Shown: positions 46,223-58,461 of the stretch, piece by piece
Position numbering within the stretch: the first letter of the stretch is position 1
Layout: every line of letters begins with the position of its first letter
From: Dysidea avara
Taxonomy: Eukaryota > Porifera > Demospongiae > Dictyoceratida > Dysideidae
Assembly (NCBI RefSeq): GCF_963678975.1
Contig: NC_089274.1
Location: 44,422,075 to 44,486,074 of the forward strand
Direction: 5' to 3'
Length of the DNA stretch: 64,000 nt
Program-made: the position numbers and the translations under genes
Notes under the pieces: model-generated
What the model was told of the DNA's origin: nothing
The model's database searches: none
What the model saw: the letters and a program-made list of their open reading frames with translations, nothing else

Positions 46223-47363
46223 AACTAATGATTGTTACTCTAAAAATGTACCAGCTAAGTAGTGTGATTTACATATTTGAGCTACATCAAAATTTTGAGT
46301 CCTGAAACACGATGTCGAAATAGCTTTAGCTCAGTATAGACTGGAATGCTTGCCGGGGATATATGACCCGTCACGTACTGAGCTATACGCAGTTCACTGA
46401 GCCTAACTACAATAACTATACACTATACATTACCTGAAAAAAAGTGCCTTGAACATATTCGTGTATTGTCTGAGGGTGACCACTTCTTCCTGTTTATCTT
46501 CGCTAGCCATGCATTTCGACGACGAGTAGTTATTTCTAAAGTCTTGGCTCCTTGACTGGTAATTATCGTAGGTATTTTATAAAACGAGACTCCACTACTC
46601 TTTACACGTATACCACGACAGTCCACTACGCAACAAACAAACACCATTGCTGTCTCTCAGTACAAGAGTGAGCAAGTAGGAGTAACTACTAACCTCACAA
46701 ATGGCGGGATAACAACGGTTGTCAAGCGTATACGTAATATGCGCGTAAATAAGTCATAACGCATCACGCGTGCAATCCCTCTATTGTTTACCAATGGAAC
46801 AAAAAGCTAAATAAGGAAATATTGATACAAAACACACCAATACAGTACTTAAACCAGCTAAATCTTACAAAAAAAACTGTTAATCCTTTACACAGTAACA
46901 CTACAAGTTACCAATACGATAGTTTAACAAATGTCAAGAACAGTCTGTGACGATTTTCGCTCCAGCAATCACTCCCAACAGTCACTATGATGAAGAACTA
47001 ACTTCCTCTAGCTTCATCATTCTATCTCGGACTACGATAGCTACTTGTTGATCTTTTTTCCTCTTACACACCATGCGACACCACCATACCAACTTCTGAT
47101 GAAGGCGAATTGTACCTGGAACCGCTGCTTCGTAACATCGCCCTTCACTACAGTTTGTAGACAGTATGCAAGGTCTCTCTTGTAGCTACGAAGTAGAATC
47201 TCCACACAATTCGGACGAAATCTTGAACACAGTGACAGGAACTCAAACCGGAACTTAATTTACTATCCGTAAACTTCTGCACACTCCCGCACACTGGGAT
47301 ATAAAATAGTTATATCCCATATACTCGGATGATATCACCCTCGTAATGGGATATAACTATAAC

Positions 47364-48468
47364 TAAGCACACACATGTGTACACGTGATATAGCAACACC
47401 GACTCACTCAACTGATGGATCACTGTTTAATTGCAGCCCTACCCACATTAACTTGGTTTAAGGTCTTAAACTTCATCATCACACATTCGTTTACTGACTT
47501 CTTCCACCTGCAGCCAAAGTTCCAGGGACAATGATTACTTACTGATTAATTATCAAATTCTAGAAATTTATTTACCCTTGGGTATAAATTACCAATGAGC
47601 AAGTAATCTTATATAATTTCATAGCTAATATAAATGGTCATAACTGTGAAACAAAATCATCTAATGACTTCAAATAAAAACCACATTGTTACTTTAAACA
47701 AGGCCATTAATTTGAAACCATGTTTTAACCATGTAAAATAATGCCTCAGGAAGAAAAAGGCAAAAAGGATGAATTGTCAATTCAAAGATGAATGTAAATA
47801 TCACTAAAGGTCAAATATGTGGTGGCACTATATCAAAAAATAGATGTCATAAGAAGTACAATCTGTGTTGAAAGTTTCAGAATTGTATCAAAAATTATGC
47901 ATTTTTGCACTATACTGCTCTACTATAAGCTAAATACAACACAAAGAACAGTTGTAACTATAGCTCTCTACACGAACTGAAGATGGAGGGCATTTCTACA
48001 CAAACAAAGTGTCTCATTTTGTAAGAGCAGCTTGGAGCTGCAAATGCGTGAAAATGCATTTTCTTCCTGTAAATTTGCTCACAGTGTGGTATGCCAGCTT
48101 CTTGGGCCACACAACACACTACCGTGTGTCTTGATATTGGCAAATGTGTTATCATTGGATCAATATTCATTGTGAAAGTGTGTTTGGACTGAATTTTACC
48201 CAGCCAATATTACCAAGGCACTGTAAAGGTACGTAGCATGAGGTTTTGTTTCTGGTCAATATGTTTCTGGCAGAAATAAAGCAAACCTTTTGTTATCCTT
48301 ACTGTAAAATACTGCCATATTTGTGATAATATAGCTGTGGAGTAAATACAATTTGTATGCAGATAATAGTTTATTGCTGTGTGGTTTATACTTCTAGTAC
48401 ATCCATGCAGTTTTTTAGAAGAGGTTTCAGGTTGCATTTACACATGCTAATTTTTTTTTTTGCTACAG
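47364..48468. other. Non-coding with a fragment of the composite tail
   Basis: About 48057-48140 (attttcttcctgtaaatttg, agcttcttgggccacac, accgtgtgtcttgat) matches the tail of the composite element at 5550-5625 and 20735-20815. No gene seen. Confidence 0.5.
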
Positions 48469-48498
48469 ATGATGAAGATTTTCTAACAAGCAATGCAG
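48469..48498 (+). CDS. Candidate 30-bp symmetric exon
   Basis: Preceded by a T-rich tract and ctacag, followed by gtatca. It is phase 1 at both ends, encoding DDEDFLTSNA. The phase would allow direct joining to the Roc-COR exon at 54462. The intron end before it is homologous to that before 32012. Confidence 0.3.
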
Positions 48499-51400
48499 GT
48501 ATCAAAATTAATGTTTTATTAAATGCAATTAATAGTAGTAATCTATAGTTGAATAATCATGTTAGCTCAAAAGTTCCTTTAATAATATTTAATACTTTTT
48601 GATTTCTTGAGTATATATCAATTGTGTGAGGAAGCATGCACCTCAATGCAATATGTTAGCTACAATTTATCCTCAAAATGTATGTATATGTATATAATAT
48701 ATATATACATAATTCAATTCTACAAAAGACTAATTTCTCATAATATTTGCTTTCATAAGTAGTGGACATTTATTTCCTACTTCAGTCATATACAGGGTAT
48801 AGCCATGGCCAAAGGAGAAAATAAATTTCCGCTCATACATCTGCAGGTGTAGATAACCTCCCTTGTTTCATTGTTGTTTTTATTTCTATGATGCCTACTC
48901 AATTATAAAATTTCTCCTTACATTTCTTTTTTACTTCTTTGTAACATAATTTATTACTGGTGAACCAACACATACTGTGTCGAAGTGCTGCATGGTCAGA
49001 CATAGCATTGTTGAAATTAATTTAGTGACCTAACACTAATAATGCACAGAAGTATCTTCTCAACTGTTTTGTAGTTTGTCTATAGCATTTTCTTACACAA
49101 ATTCTCCAGACAAAGCCTCAAAGCTGCTATTAATGTTCATTTGCATATCTACAGGCATGCCTCCTTTCAAATTCATTATGCCTGGTAGCCTAAAAGGCCA
49201 GTCGTGTTGTTTTTCAGTTGTTTGACACCTGTATAGCCCATTGGGAAAGGCCTTCACCGCTGTCTTTATACAATCGTTTCAAACATATTTCAAACCTCTT
49301 TGTATTAACTGCAAATTTAATACAGGCTGTATATTATATTATGGCCTTTATTTCTCACATAAAGGCTGTTTTTAGCGAGCAAGGTTTTGCTCATGTGGGA
49401 CAAACAAATATGCTTAATACATGCATGCTTGCATGTACACTTTTTGGAAATCAATTTCAGTAAACCAGGCACGCACCTCATTTAAAAACATTTTTGTTAT
49501 GCCTTTCATGTAAACCATCAAGGAATAAGCTGAGAACTAGTCATTCCAAAAATATAGTTTTGACCGCTTCTTGGAAAAGAGTACTCTTTCTACCTTTTCA
49601 TTGTCTGTACTTAAAACGCAAAAGCACCTGTAGCTTTTACTAGCTTCCTTTGTAGTACATATGAAAATTTTAGAGGGAGGGAATGTTTCGGCACCTCAAT
49701 TAAAGCTACCAAAAGCTAAATACTTTAATAGAACAGTCAACTAAGTACTCTGCTGATTCTATAAAGCTGAAATACCGGTGTGTGAGCTGAAATCAAACTT
49801 CTTCATTATTTGTGCACTGTAATCTCACCATTGTACCAAAGATTCTGTCATATTTTATACTTTTATGTGGTGAACCATGATGGCACTTTCAAAAACCATT
49901 CTGAATGAATAACTATATGGTGGGTATTTTCAGTTTGATTACAACTTGATGCATGGGGATTTTAATGGTTCCTTTTGCAACTAAAACATTAATTCTAGTA
50001 AACTTTTAAGCTTCTTAGTATTACAGCATCTGGATCCAGACTCACTGTTACCGCGGTTTCCATACAAACTTGATCAAGCTGCACACATCGTATATGTGAC
50101 TGGATTTTGGAAAAACGATCCAAATCGTACATTAGAAGTTTCGAGATAAGCGGTTTTAAAGAATACAAGTCAGCATAACTTGCCAAGGATAGCAAGCATT
50201 AGGGTCGTATCCAGGATTTTTATAATAGGGTTTCCCTCAGTAAGAATATGGACAGCTACACAGTTAAAACAATTGTGTAATATTAAATAGTTAGCACTAA
50301 ACTACTCAGCAATAATCATTAAGACAAATAATACATTACTATAATATATGCACCTTCTCTTTGTTTGAAAAAAGCCATCTGTCGTCACCTGTCACTTGTT
50401 AGAAGGCATTTCCATAGTAAACTTAAAAACCCACAATCGATTATAACAATACTCTAATTAAAGCACAAATTACTGGTATTACTGCTGTGAGTGATAGTGA
50501 GACTCAAAGTGAGACTGATTCTGAAAGGTAGTATATTGTATTTGTACTCTCTAGTTAGCTAGTATTAATAATTGCACACTTACTGAGGCAGGTTATTTTA
50601 TAAATTGTTTTCTGTCAAAGGGGTTTCCTGAAACCCCCTCTATAAACCCTTGAGCATGCGTATGAAAATTACACAAAAGATGCATCAATCTATTTCCTTT
50701 CAGGCCACTTCCAGCACTTGTAGCTGCTTGTAGAGTTTCCCACAAAATAAGATAGAAAATGTGAGCAGTTGGATGAGCGAAGTAGTATCACGAGTGCTCA
50801 CAAAGGGGTGGAGAGGGGTAGCGGGGAGAGTGAGAGATAGACTTCAAAATGGAGGCAGACCACGATTGGAGTCCAGACACAAGATTTCAGGGCTGTGCTG
50901 GCTCCTTAGTGGCTGATATGTAGCAGAATCAACAGACAAAATGTCTGGCCAACATTATCAGGCTGTCCACCAGTAAACCCCTGATTCTTGCCAAGCCAGG
51001 TCCTTCACAAGGCCAGAAACTGCCATTCGAGCTCTCCACATCACCCAGAAAAGATGTCTGTTAAAACCAGCCTCAAGTAGTTTGAGTAGTACTGAGGGTT
51101 AAAACTAGTATATAGTACGATAGTGTAGCTATCCACTGGTGGTGTTAGTTTGATTTTGCCTGATGTACGATTTGGATCGGTTTTGTAAAACGCTGTGCCT
51201 AGAGTCACAGCACCGTGACTGGACATTTTGCTGCTAAAGTCACGGCGCAGTCACCCAGAATTCACATACTAGTTGTATGAAGGTAAGTTTTTGTTGAGTT
51301 TGAGGCGAGCTAGGGTTAGCACGAATCTAGTATGCCCCGAGCATTCAACTTTAGGGGATGCGCCTAGTAGTATTCCCCAAGCATTCAACTTTAGGGGATG

Positions 51401-51525
51401 CATCTTGTACTTTAGAGTTAGGGTTAGAGTTCAGGTTTAGTTTCTTCTTTACTGGTGTTATTTATATAGGCTTCTTCGTGAATGACATATGTAAGGTACA
51501 AACTAAGGGAGTAGGGTAGCTGGAA
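48499..51525. other. Non-coding; possible element with ends near 50090 and 51685
   Basis: The ends tatatgtgactggatttt (50090) and aaaatctggtcacatata (about 51685) are inverted and resemble the TIR of 60565-61212. That suggests a roughly 1.6-kb element. The string cgatccaaatcgtac near 50118 has an inverted match near 51166. A direct repeat, gcattcaactttaggggatgc, lies at 51340-51403. No gene seen. Confidence 0.4.
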
Positions 51526-51528
51526 CCG

Positions 51529-51595
51529 CAGTGATACAGTGGTAGAGCGTTGGGCTAGAGTGTGGTTCGAGCCTCGCTTTAGCCAAAAAAAAAAT
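51529..51595 (+). ncRNA. tRNA-like SINE fragment with A/B boxes and A tail
   Basis: At 51536-51550 an A-box-like string, cagtggtagagcg, precedes a B box, ggttcgagcct (51564-51574), and ttagcc is followed by nine or ten A. The distance between boxes is too short for a full tRNA, so a tRNA-derived SINE or tRNA pseudogene is more likely than a working tRNA. Confidence 0.4.
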
Positions 51596-51731
51596 TCGTT
51601 TTCTTAGGTTTTTTGTCTAAGTTTTTTTTTATTCACGTGATTGCCGTGACTCTAGACACAGCCTTTGTAAAATCTGGTCACATATAATAACTTTGGTGCA
51701 AAATACATATTTATGTCCACTGTCCTACATG

Positions 51732-51962
51732 TACGGTAGCCCAAGCACAATGTCGCACTCGCTCGCACACACAATTTTGCTCAAGATTAAAGAAATCGCT
51801 AATTAAGGGGCATGGCAATGTTTCACTTGCGATTCTCATGAATGAAACAGCTTCCACACTGTCTTGCAGGCGAAACTGTTTCCATGCCCCTTAATTAGCA
51901 ATCTTGATCAAAATTGTGCGTGTGAGTGAGTGAGTGCGATGTTGCACTTGGGCAGTACCGTA
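51732..51962. mobile_element. MITE-like foldback (231 bp)
   Basis: Ends tacggtagcccaagcac and gcacttgggcagtaccgta are inverted. The arms include gggcatgg and its complement, with a loop near 51830-51865. No coding capacity. Confidence 0.75.
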
Positions 51963-53329
51963 TATTGCATTTGAGGGGATGTAGTTTTACATGAGCTTTT
52001 TCTTTAAAATTCCAAACTTCCAAAGGAGATAAGAATAACCACAGTATCAAGCAGTATTGTAGTACTAACATAGTAATAATAAATAAATATAGGGTTCTCC
52101 CCAAAATGAATGGCACACACTGAAATATTTCCATTACAAACCGTCATAGATATGACATGCGACAAAAGCCATCTATACTGCCAGTGCATCTAACATCAAA
52201 TCCAGTGTCAAAAACAAGAAGACAGACTAGACATCTACAGAAAACTGAGTATTGATTTTAAAGCAAAAGATTGCCAAAACCCATTTTATATAGTCTGCCA
52301 GCCTGCCTTCCTTACTACAGTTACAAGGTAGAGGATAAACCAAGCATTGCAGGGCCACCATTTTACACCACAATAAAACTCCCATGTGGCATGTGTCTTT
52401 TCTGGTTCCAGCAAGAGCCCTTTGTCTTTCCTTTTATCTTCAATTACATGGCCTATGCAAGGAAACCATATTGAGGCAATGATTTTCTATAACAACACTT
52501 TCCTTAGAAGAGCGCATATACATGTAGATTTAGATGCTGCAAAACTATTAAAGTGCTTAAGCTACTATAAGAGGAAGTAGTATTGAGTGGTACTAACAAT
52601 TTTAAAATAGTACTGTTCTAGTATTGCAGTATGATTACAGTATTACAAACTTTGCAATACGTATATGTAGCACATTGATTTCAGCACTCTGACATGGTAC
52701 AGTAATAATTATTATGTTTGTACATTTTCTAGCTGGTCATAGTAGACTACAAGTTGTAGACTCAAAATCACACAGTAATATTTATATTGGGAGGTAGTGA
52801 GTCAGCTGTCTTGTTCATAGCAACAATACTTCAACTTCATTTTCCACTGCACACTACAGTGTAATTTCATTTTACATTACATTATTTTGAATGCTGCTTT
52901 GATATGTTGAATGCTTTCAGTTAGTTTGGGGTGGTACAATTTAATATTAATATGATCCACATCTTGCATAATGTGAAAAGATACAAGTGCTGTTTGAGAT
53001 GTTATAACAGTGTAGGACTTGGTTTAATGGTATATACCACTATAATGCAACGGTATTTGTGTTTAGTAGTTTAATATGATTGCAGTATTGTAGTATTACT
53101 GAACACTAAGAGGAAGTAAATACATGTAACTGCACTTCTAAATGATTACATGGCATGACCACGCCCTTAAATATTAGAACATGCTACCATGCCCTTACTG
53201 AGCAAAGTTGAGTGACCACATCCCTTAATTATCTAGTTGCAATTTTGCTATAGAAAACAACACACGACAACCATACCTCTTATACTCTATTGCTCTCTCA
53301 AGATAAGCAGTGAGATCAAGATACTCTAA
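51963..53329. other. No gene recognised
   Basis: Open frames of 60-80 codons show no recognisable family and no splice context. Possible upstream exons of the 54462 gene could hide here but cannot be picked out. Confidence 0.35.
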
Positions 53330-54293
53330 TAAATGTTATGGTAACTTGAGCACAGTAGGGATATAACACTTCTTAAACCCCAGTGCGTGGGAGTATCAAA
53401 GCGCCGCACTGGGTTATAACTACCATACAGCTAGACAGAGCGGCGCTGCTACTGTACGATATATTAGTTATCACCCAGTGATAACTAACTTATCACCCTG
53501 TTGCGGAGCCACTCAGTCTATTTCGTGACATCATAATAACCGCAAATGGCATTGTTTACCGATGGAACAAAGAGCCAAATAAGGAAATATTGATACAAAA
53601 CACACCAATACAGCACTTAAAACTAGCTAAATCTTACAAGAAAACTGTTAATCCTTTACACAATAACACTACATAGTTTAACAAATGTCAAGAATAGTAC
53701 GTGACGATTTTCGCTCCAGCAATCACTCCCAACGGTCACTATGGTGAAGAACTAACTTCCTCTAGCTTCATCGTTCTATCTTGGACTATGGTAGCCACTT
53801 GTTGGTCTTTATTTTTCTCTTGCACACCACGCCACACCACTATACCAATTTCTGACGAAGGCGAATCGTACCTGGAACCGCTGCTTCATAACACCGCCCT
53901 TTGCTACAGTTTTGTAGGCAGTATGTAAGGCCTCTCTTGTGGCTACGAAGTAGAATCTCCACACAATTCGGACAAAATCTTGAGCACAGTGACAGGAACT
54001 CAAACCGGAACTTAATTTACTATCCGTAAACTTCTGCGCACTCCCGCGCACTGGGATATAAAACAGTTATATCCCGTATACTCGGATGATATCATTGTTA
54101 TTACACTCGTCCTCGGCTCCGCCTCGGACTCATGTAATAACAATGATATCACCCTCGTACCGGGATATAACTATAACTTATTGTTTTACTGTGATTTAAT
54201 ATCGTGCACTACTCCAACTTGTTTCAGTACTTTTTATTGATGTGCTATGGTCCCTACTCTAGTTGAAAATTCCAATTTTTTTGTGTACTTCCA
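53330..54293. mobile_element. Family Y element, partial copy, split by element X
   Basis: The left piece 53330-53375 corresponds to the loop and start of the right arm of the intact Y at 5655-5953. The right piece 54181-54293 carries the remainder of that arm (ttactgtgatttaatatcgt ... ttttgtgtactt). The left arm is missing. Confidence 0.75.
53376..54177. mobile_element. Element X, copy 2, uninterrupted (802 bp)
   Basis: Inserted in family Y with TTA on both sides (53373-53375, 54178-54180). Comparison with intact Y (cttcttatagttttactg near 5842) shows a single TTA before insertion, supporting a 2- or 3-bp duplication. It matches 41110-41284 plus 46783-47363. It carries an extra roughly 50-bp palindrome at about 54094-54148 absent from copy 1. 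Confidence 0.85.
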
Positions 54294-54461
54294 AGATTTC
54301 ACAATGGAACCTGTCAATCAGGACAAAGTTAATCAGGACACTTGATAATCAGGACACTTTTGGTCAGTCCCAAGTAGACTTAGTTTCATGACAAAGTGAT
54401 TAGTTACACATTGCTGCATGTCTAATGCTTTTGTATTCACTGCGTATATTTGTTTTTGTAG

Positions 54462-56347
54462 AGTTTTCTACTGAACGCTATTTACAGTGCAAAAAACAAG
54501 GGTTTGGAAAAGAAAAGCTGCAACTGTACAAATTGCTGATATTTGGTCCTCCTGGAGTAGGAAAATCATCACTATTTCAAGTTTTAGTTGGTGAAAATCC
54601 TAGTGATGTTAGAAACAGCACTGGTGTCTTGAAAGTTGTGCAAGTGCAGGTCAAAATTGCAACCACCAAACAATCCTCCTGGCATTTGTTTAGTCGAAAA
54701 GAGGAAATAGCGCGACTACGTGGTGTTATAAAAACGCAATTTGAGAATCATTGTAAATGGAACACCTTTTTCACTGACCATGATGACACACTGATGAGTG
54801 TAGAAAGAACCATAGTGCAAGACACAACTTCAATATCAGATAAATATGTTGAAACCATACTAATTTGCTATGACAGTGGGGGACACTTAGAATTTTTTGA
54901 TGTAATGCCAGCCTTATCTACACTTCCCACAGGAAATATCATGGTGTTTGATATGGAAAAGGGATTGGGGTCATGCACTGTAGATGGGTTTTATATAGAT
55001 GGTGAATGTCACTCATCACAAGGTCAGGATCAGTTTGATTGCACTACACTGCTTCAAACTGCTGTAGCCAACATTCAGTCTTTAACTAAAAGGAAAGTTT
55101 CTAATGCCAGTGCTACTTCCTCTCATAACTTATTAGTAGTTGGCACTCATTTGGATAAATGTGTTGAAAAACAGAAAACCTTAAAATGTTTAGACAAGAA
55201 ATTTTATGAAGATGTTCTTTCAAAAGATACTTGTATGGTAAAGAGACGTCAAAGGGGACAAAATAGTCTAATAATACATCCCATTTCCAATACTGATGCT
55301 TCAACTGAAAGGGACAAAATTGCTCAAGAAATACGTACTGCGATCGAAGAAATGTCTAAAGATGAAATAGATTACAGTGAAATTCAAGTAGAATGGCATT
55401 TATTCCAGCTTGAAATTCAGGAAACTCAAAAAAGTTACATTGGGCGAAGTGAGTATCTGCACATAGCTAGGAGCTGCAATATGAGTGAAGATGATACCCC
55501 AAAGGCATTGCAGTTCTTTCATGAACTTGGAATTTTGTTTTATTATAAAGCAGCTGTGGATGTTGTATTTTGTTATCCTCAGTGGCTGTTTGATCGTCTA
55601 ACGGATTTAATAGTTCAGAAATATAGGCCAAATAGTTATGATATTGAAGAAAACACGAAGAAAGGTAAATTCAGCATTCAGGATTTGGATACCATATATA
55701 AAGAACACATTTATCATGATGGTCCTTTAAAGCTAGAAGATCTTCTCAACATTTTTGTGCATCACAACATAATGGCATGTTTGCCAAATAGTAATGAGTA
55801 CTTCATGCCTGCACTTTTGAAACCCTCACCAGCAAGTTTCTCTTTATCACAGTTATGTGGCGAACAAATTGGCTCCACTTTGTTTGTACAGTTTGAGAAT
55901 ACGTATGTTCCTCGAGGTGTGTTCTGCTGCTTAGTTGTTAACTTGGCACAAGAGGACTGGCTTGTCAATGAAAATAATTCTTATAAAGATTTGATCATAT
56001 TTCAAATTGCAAGCAATCAACAGGTTGTACTATTTGATAAAATTAAATATATTGGATTGAAAATGTATGTAAAAGAGGATAAAACGCTGAAAACAAACCA
56101 TTTTGACATTTGCAAAACTTTTGATTTGAAACTGAAGAACATTTGCTCACAGATGAGGATAGACTGGAATTTCAAGTTTGGATTTCCTTGTAAAAATCCT
56201 GATTGCTCTGACATTGTTTGTATAGATTTCCGCTTTCCGTGCTCTTTAGAAACAAAATGTAATAACTGTTTTAAAAGAAATTCCTTGGATTATGATCACC
56301 TTGTTTGGCTTTTTCCACCACAGTTCACTGATGGACTAAAGCTGCAG
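54462..56347 (+). CDS. Roc-COR (ROCO-type) GTPase, large internal exon
   Basis: Exon after tttttgtag (acceptor at 54460-54461) ending ctgcag before gtatgt; about 628 codons, no stop. Numbering from the ATG at 54425: P-loop GPPGVGKSS at 41-49; STGV near 65; a DxGGH switch motif, YDSGGHLEFF, at 149-158; and a G4-like THLD at 241-244. A COR-like region follows (about 310-560) with HELGILFYY, YPQWLFDRLTDLIV, YFMPALLKP and PRGVFCCLV. A Cys-rich segment CKNPDCSD...CNNC (about 594-628) could bind zinc. ROCO GTPases act in signalling by dimerising through COR; partners here are unknown. The ATG lies in the intron, so the true N-terminus is upstream. It has the longest intact frame and best host-gene character in the window. 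Confidence 0.8.
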
Positions 56348-58424
56348 GTATGTATATGCCAAGTTACATCTTACATGTTATCTTTGAGTAAGTACTACAT
56401 AGCATAATTACATTATAAAACCAATTTTTTTGTGCAAAGTTTTCTGCCTAAAAGGTTTGCAAATGCTTCTGTAATACCATACTTAGACGTGGCAAAGACA
56501 GCTGTTGTTTTTATCAATTAACTAGCAAGCAACATGGGATTGTGTTATGGCAGTGATCTCACTCATCTCAGTACACATATATGCTTTTCTACTTATCCAA
56601 TGATATACATATCACCATCAGACGGAGTATTACCTTATCCATTGAGTCCCAATAGAGATCTGTGTATGACAATTTCTAGTGTTAGACTTAAAAGTGTGTG
56701 ACATGCTCCATTGTAGTTCTAGAATAGATAGCATGCATACTTGTTTGACTCTTGTCTCTTTTTTTCAGCTATCTCTGTTTTGATTTCTTTACCTACATAT
56801 TAGCATTGGCTTTATTACAAGCATAGTTTTACTTGCACATGATGATAGGTTCACTCGATACTCTATTTTTATGTAATAGAATATTCATATGAAAACCTTC
56901 ATCAGGAGCTTATAAGCACCAAAGTAAGCTCCTGCATTCATGGAAAATTATTTTCGTATGATTTGCACTGTACAAAATTTATTTTACTGTTAGAATGTTA
57001 ACACAAGCTGTCAATTTTTTAATAAATGACTGTCTTCATGATAGCTACAAGTCTACAGGTATTAAAAACTATCCAACTATGCCAGAACAATATTAAATTA
57101 ATAGTATTGTAGTCAGAAGCACAGTAGCATTTCACTTTTGGTTAACCGAATGCTGAAAATGATTGTTTTGTTAGAATAGTAGAGAATTCATAATAGTTTA
57201 CAAAGGTGTTAAATTTCTTGTGTAATTTTGTACACTCAACTTCAAAGGTATGGCCTTTTCAGTTATTTTAGCACTCTCAAGTTAATGTAGCTATGGTATA
57301 CAAAAAGCATGTTTCTAGCCTAAGCAATATTGTATATAGGAAAAAATCAAGTTATGCTACCAGTTAGCTGGCTAATTAAAATCAGTTAGTAGAAATTAGT
57401 TTATAAACATTTTAAAATTATGCAGTAACTTGTCAGAAGCATTTTGGTCTGTATAAAAGGCAGATTTGCGCTTAATTGTACCTACCAAGTAGAGAAGCAG
57501 GAAAGTACGATCTTCATGATCACTACTATACAGTATATACTGTATAATATGCCATAGAGTTGGGTTGTTAAGTGCATGTATCTATTAAGTGCATATTATT
57601 TGTTAAGTGCATACACATTTCTTGTGCTTAACCATGGCTGATAAGCACACATGAGCAAATGCGAGCTAGGCTCAACACGTGACAAAGCTACACACAGGAA
57701 GAAAAGCTGGAATAACTGGAAAAGGAATGTCTTCTCGAGCACTTGCATCTCTCTTGAGGTCTCCCTTCACTATGTATACAGCAAATCAGTCTTTCTGGAT
57801 TGCAATATTCTAGATCATCACGAAGGATTTCACCCAGAAATGGAGTCAAATATCCTTATACACTGGTGTGGTGACCGGAACGAACTACTAACTACACTAG
57901 TAATTCAGTGTTAAACACACCATAATTATTTAATAGGCATGTGCGCCTAACAGATAGTATTATTTTTTACAAAAGTTTTCTCGGAAAATTATAAGTGCAT
58001 GTGCTTAACAACCGGACTCTATGGTAGCTAGGTAGTTTTTTGATTAAGTATTTTGTACAACTTTTGCATAAGAATTCATTGTACAACAATAAAAACCAAA
58101 GTATGAAACCACTGTGTATTTGTGTAGCACCATCATTGGTGCTTAGTTGAAAGTTAATAGGTACAGTATATTTAAAGGAAATAATTCATGAATATATATA
58201 GAAGACAAAATTATGGCTATATATTGTGTTAAAAGTGTTGGGAATTCTTTTGTACAATGTTTGCATACAAAATTTGTTTTATTGAATTGTGTTAGGCAAA
58301 TTTGTCATTTATAGTATATAGAAAACATATGGAGTGATATGTGTAGTAAAGTTATTGCCAGTAGCTATTATTTTATAAGCTACTCATTTTCATATAATTA
58401 TAAATTTTACTTGATTTTTTACAG
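56348..58424. other. Intron of the Roc-COR gene with MITE at 57552-58024
   Basis: The intron begins gtatgtat. At 57552-58024 an element with inverted ends ccatagagttgggttgttaa and ttaacaaccggactctatgg contains several ttaagtgcat motifs and no clear gene. Its 57651 frame is not convincing. Confidence 0.55.
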
Positions 58425-58461
58425 CCACTACCAATATCACATGAACAGCAAGTACAGAGTG
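58425..58461 (+). CDS. Candidate small exon of the Roc-COR gene (37 bp)
   Basis: Preceded by cttgattttttacag and followed by gtacgt. It enters in phase 0, matching the end of the previous exon, and encodes PLPISHEQQVQS, leaving phase 1. Splice sites are good; coding character cannot be judged from 37 bp. Confidence 0.45.

Larger units (their letters stand above)
43862..46647 (-). pseudogene. THAP-DDE_Tnp_4 transposase of transposon B, disrupted
   Basis: Exon 46647-46434 encodes a THAP finger start (MVFVCCVVDC ... RICSRHF) with a good donor. An exon near 46005-45803 continues (KPAVNYEMNHPDWVPS) but then changes frame to RYNRLQKRQQKKRQQQQ near 45920. A repeat-coding segment lies at 45737-45507, then a coiled coil near 45380-45220 (LNDKISQLQEQLDM). 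The DDE part lies at about 44560-43862: GFRFGCHASTVSRYFHKVLD, MPASFRKFFKKC, a frame change near 44365, then EVFIERPSDLLARAQVWSNY. A 45-bp intron is at 44113-44157, followed by DVILADRGF and RIHVERVIGVLK. The second Asp and the Glu are present. The first catalytic Asp should lie exactly where the frame breaks and is missing. Part of the segment between coiled coil and HTH is also absent. Confidence 0.75.
41285..46782. mobile_element. ISL2EU-type DNA transposon B
   Basis: TIRs of about 97 bp begin AGAGAGATTGCACGCGTGAT at 41285 and AGAGGGATTGCACGCGTGAT on the complement at 46782. AT flanks both ends (41283-41284, 46783-46784). The empty site is seen in element X copy 2 (aatggcattgtttacc near 53545). 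It carries a SWIM-YqaJ-PHD gene on plus (41392-43687) and a THAP-DDE transposase on minus (43862-46647). A hAT-like element (44698-45193) lies in the transposase gene. Architecture and the 2-bp duplication parallel transposon A, but TIR sequences and proteins are clearly a different subfamily. Confidence 0.85.
41110..47363. mobile_element. Element X, copy 1, split by transposon B
   Basis: Left part 41110-41284 and right part 46783-47363 align with the continuous copy at 53376-54177. Left landmarks are cagtgtgtgggagtatcaaa and gttatcacccagtgataact; right landmarks are tgacgattttcgctccagca and gggatataactataac. Flanks are TTA on the left and TAA on the right. Transposon B lies between with an AT duplication. 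X has no gene. Confidence 0.85.

Noticed and set aside
51529-51595. Functional tRNA gene
   Set aside because: The A and B boxes are too close for a complete cloverleaf; kept only as a tRNA-like SINE fragment.
57651-57914. 87-codon frame inside the 57552-58024 element
   Set aside because: It could be a decayed HTH transposase start, but no motif is strong enough to name.
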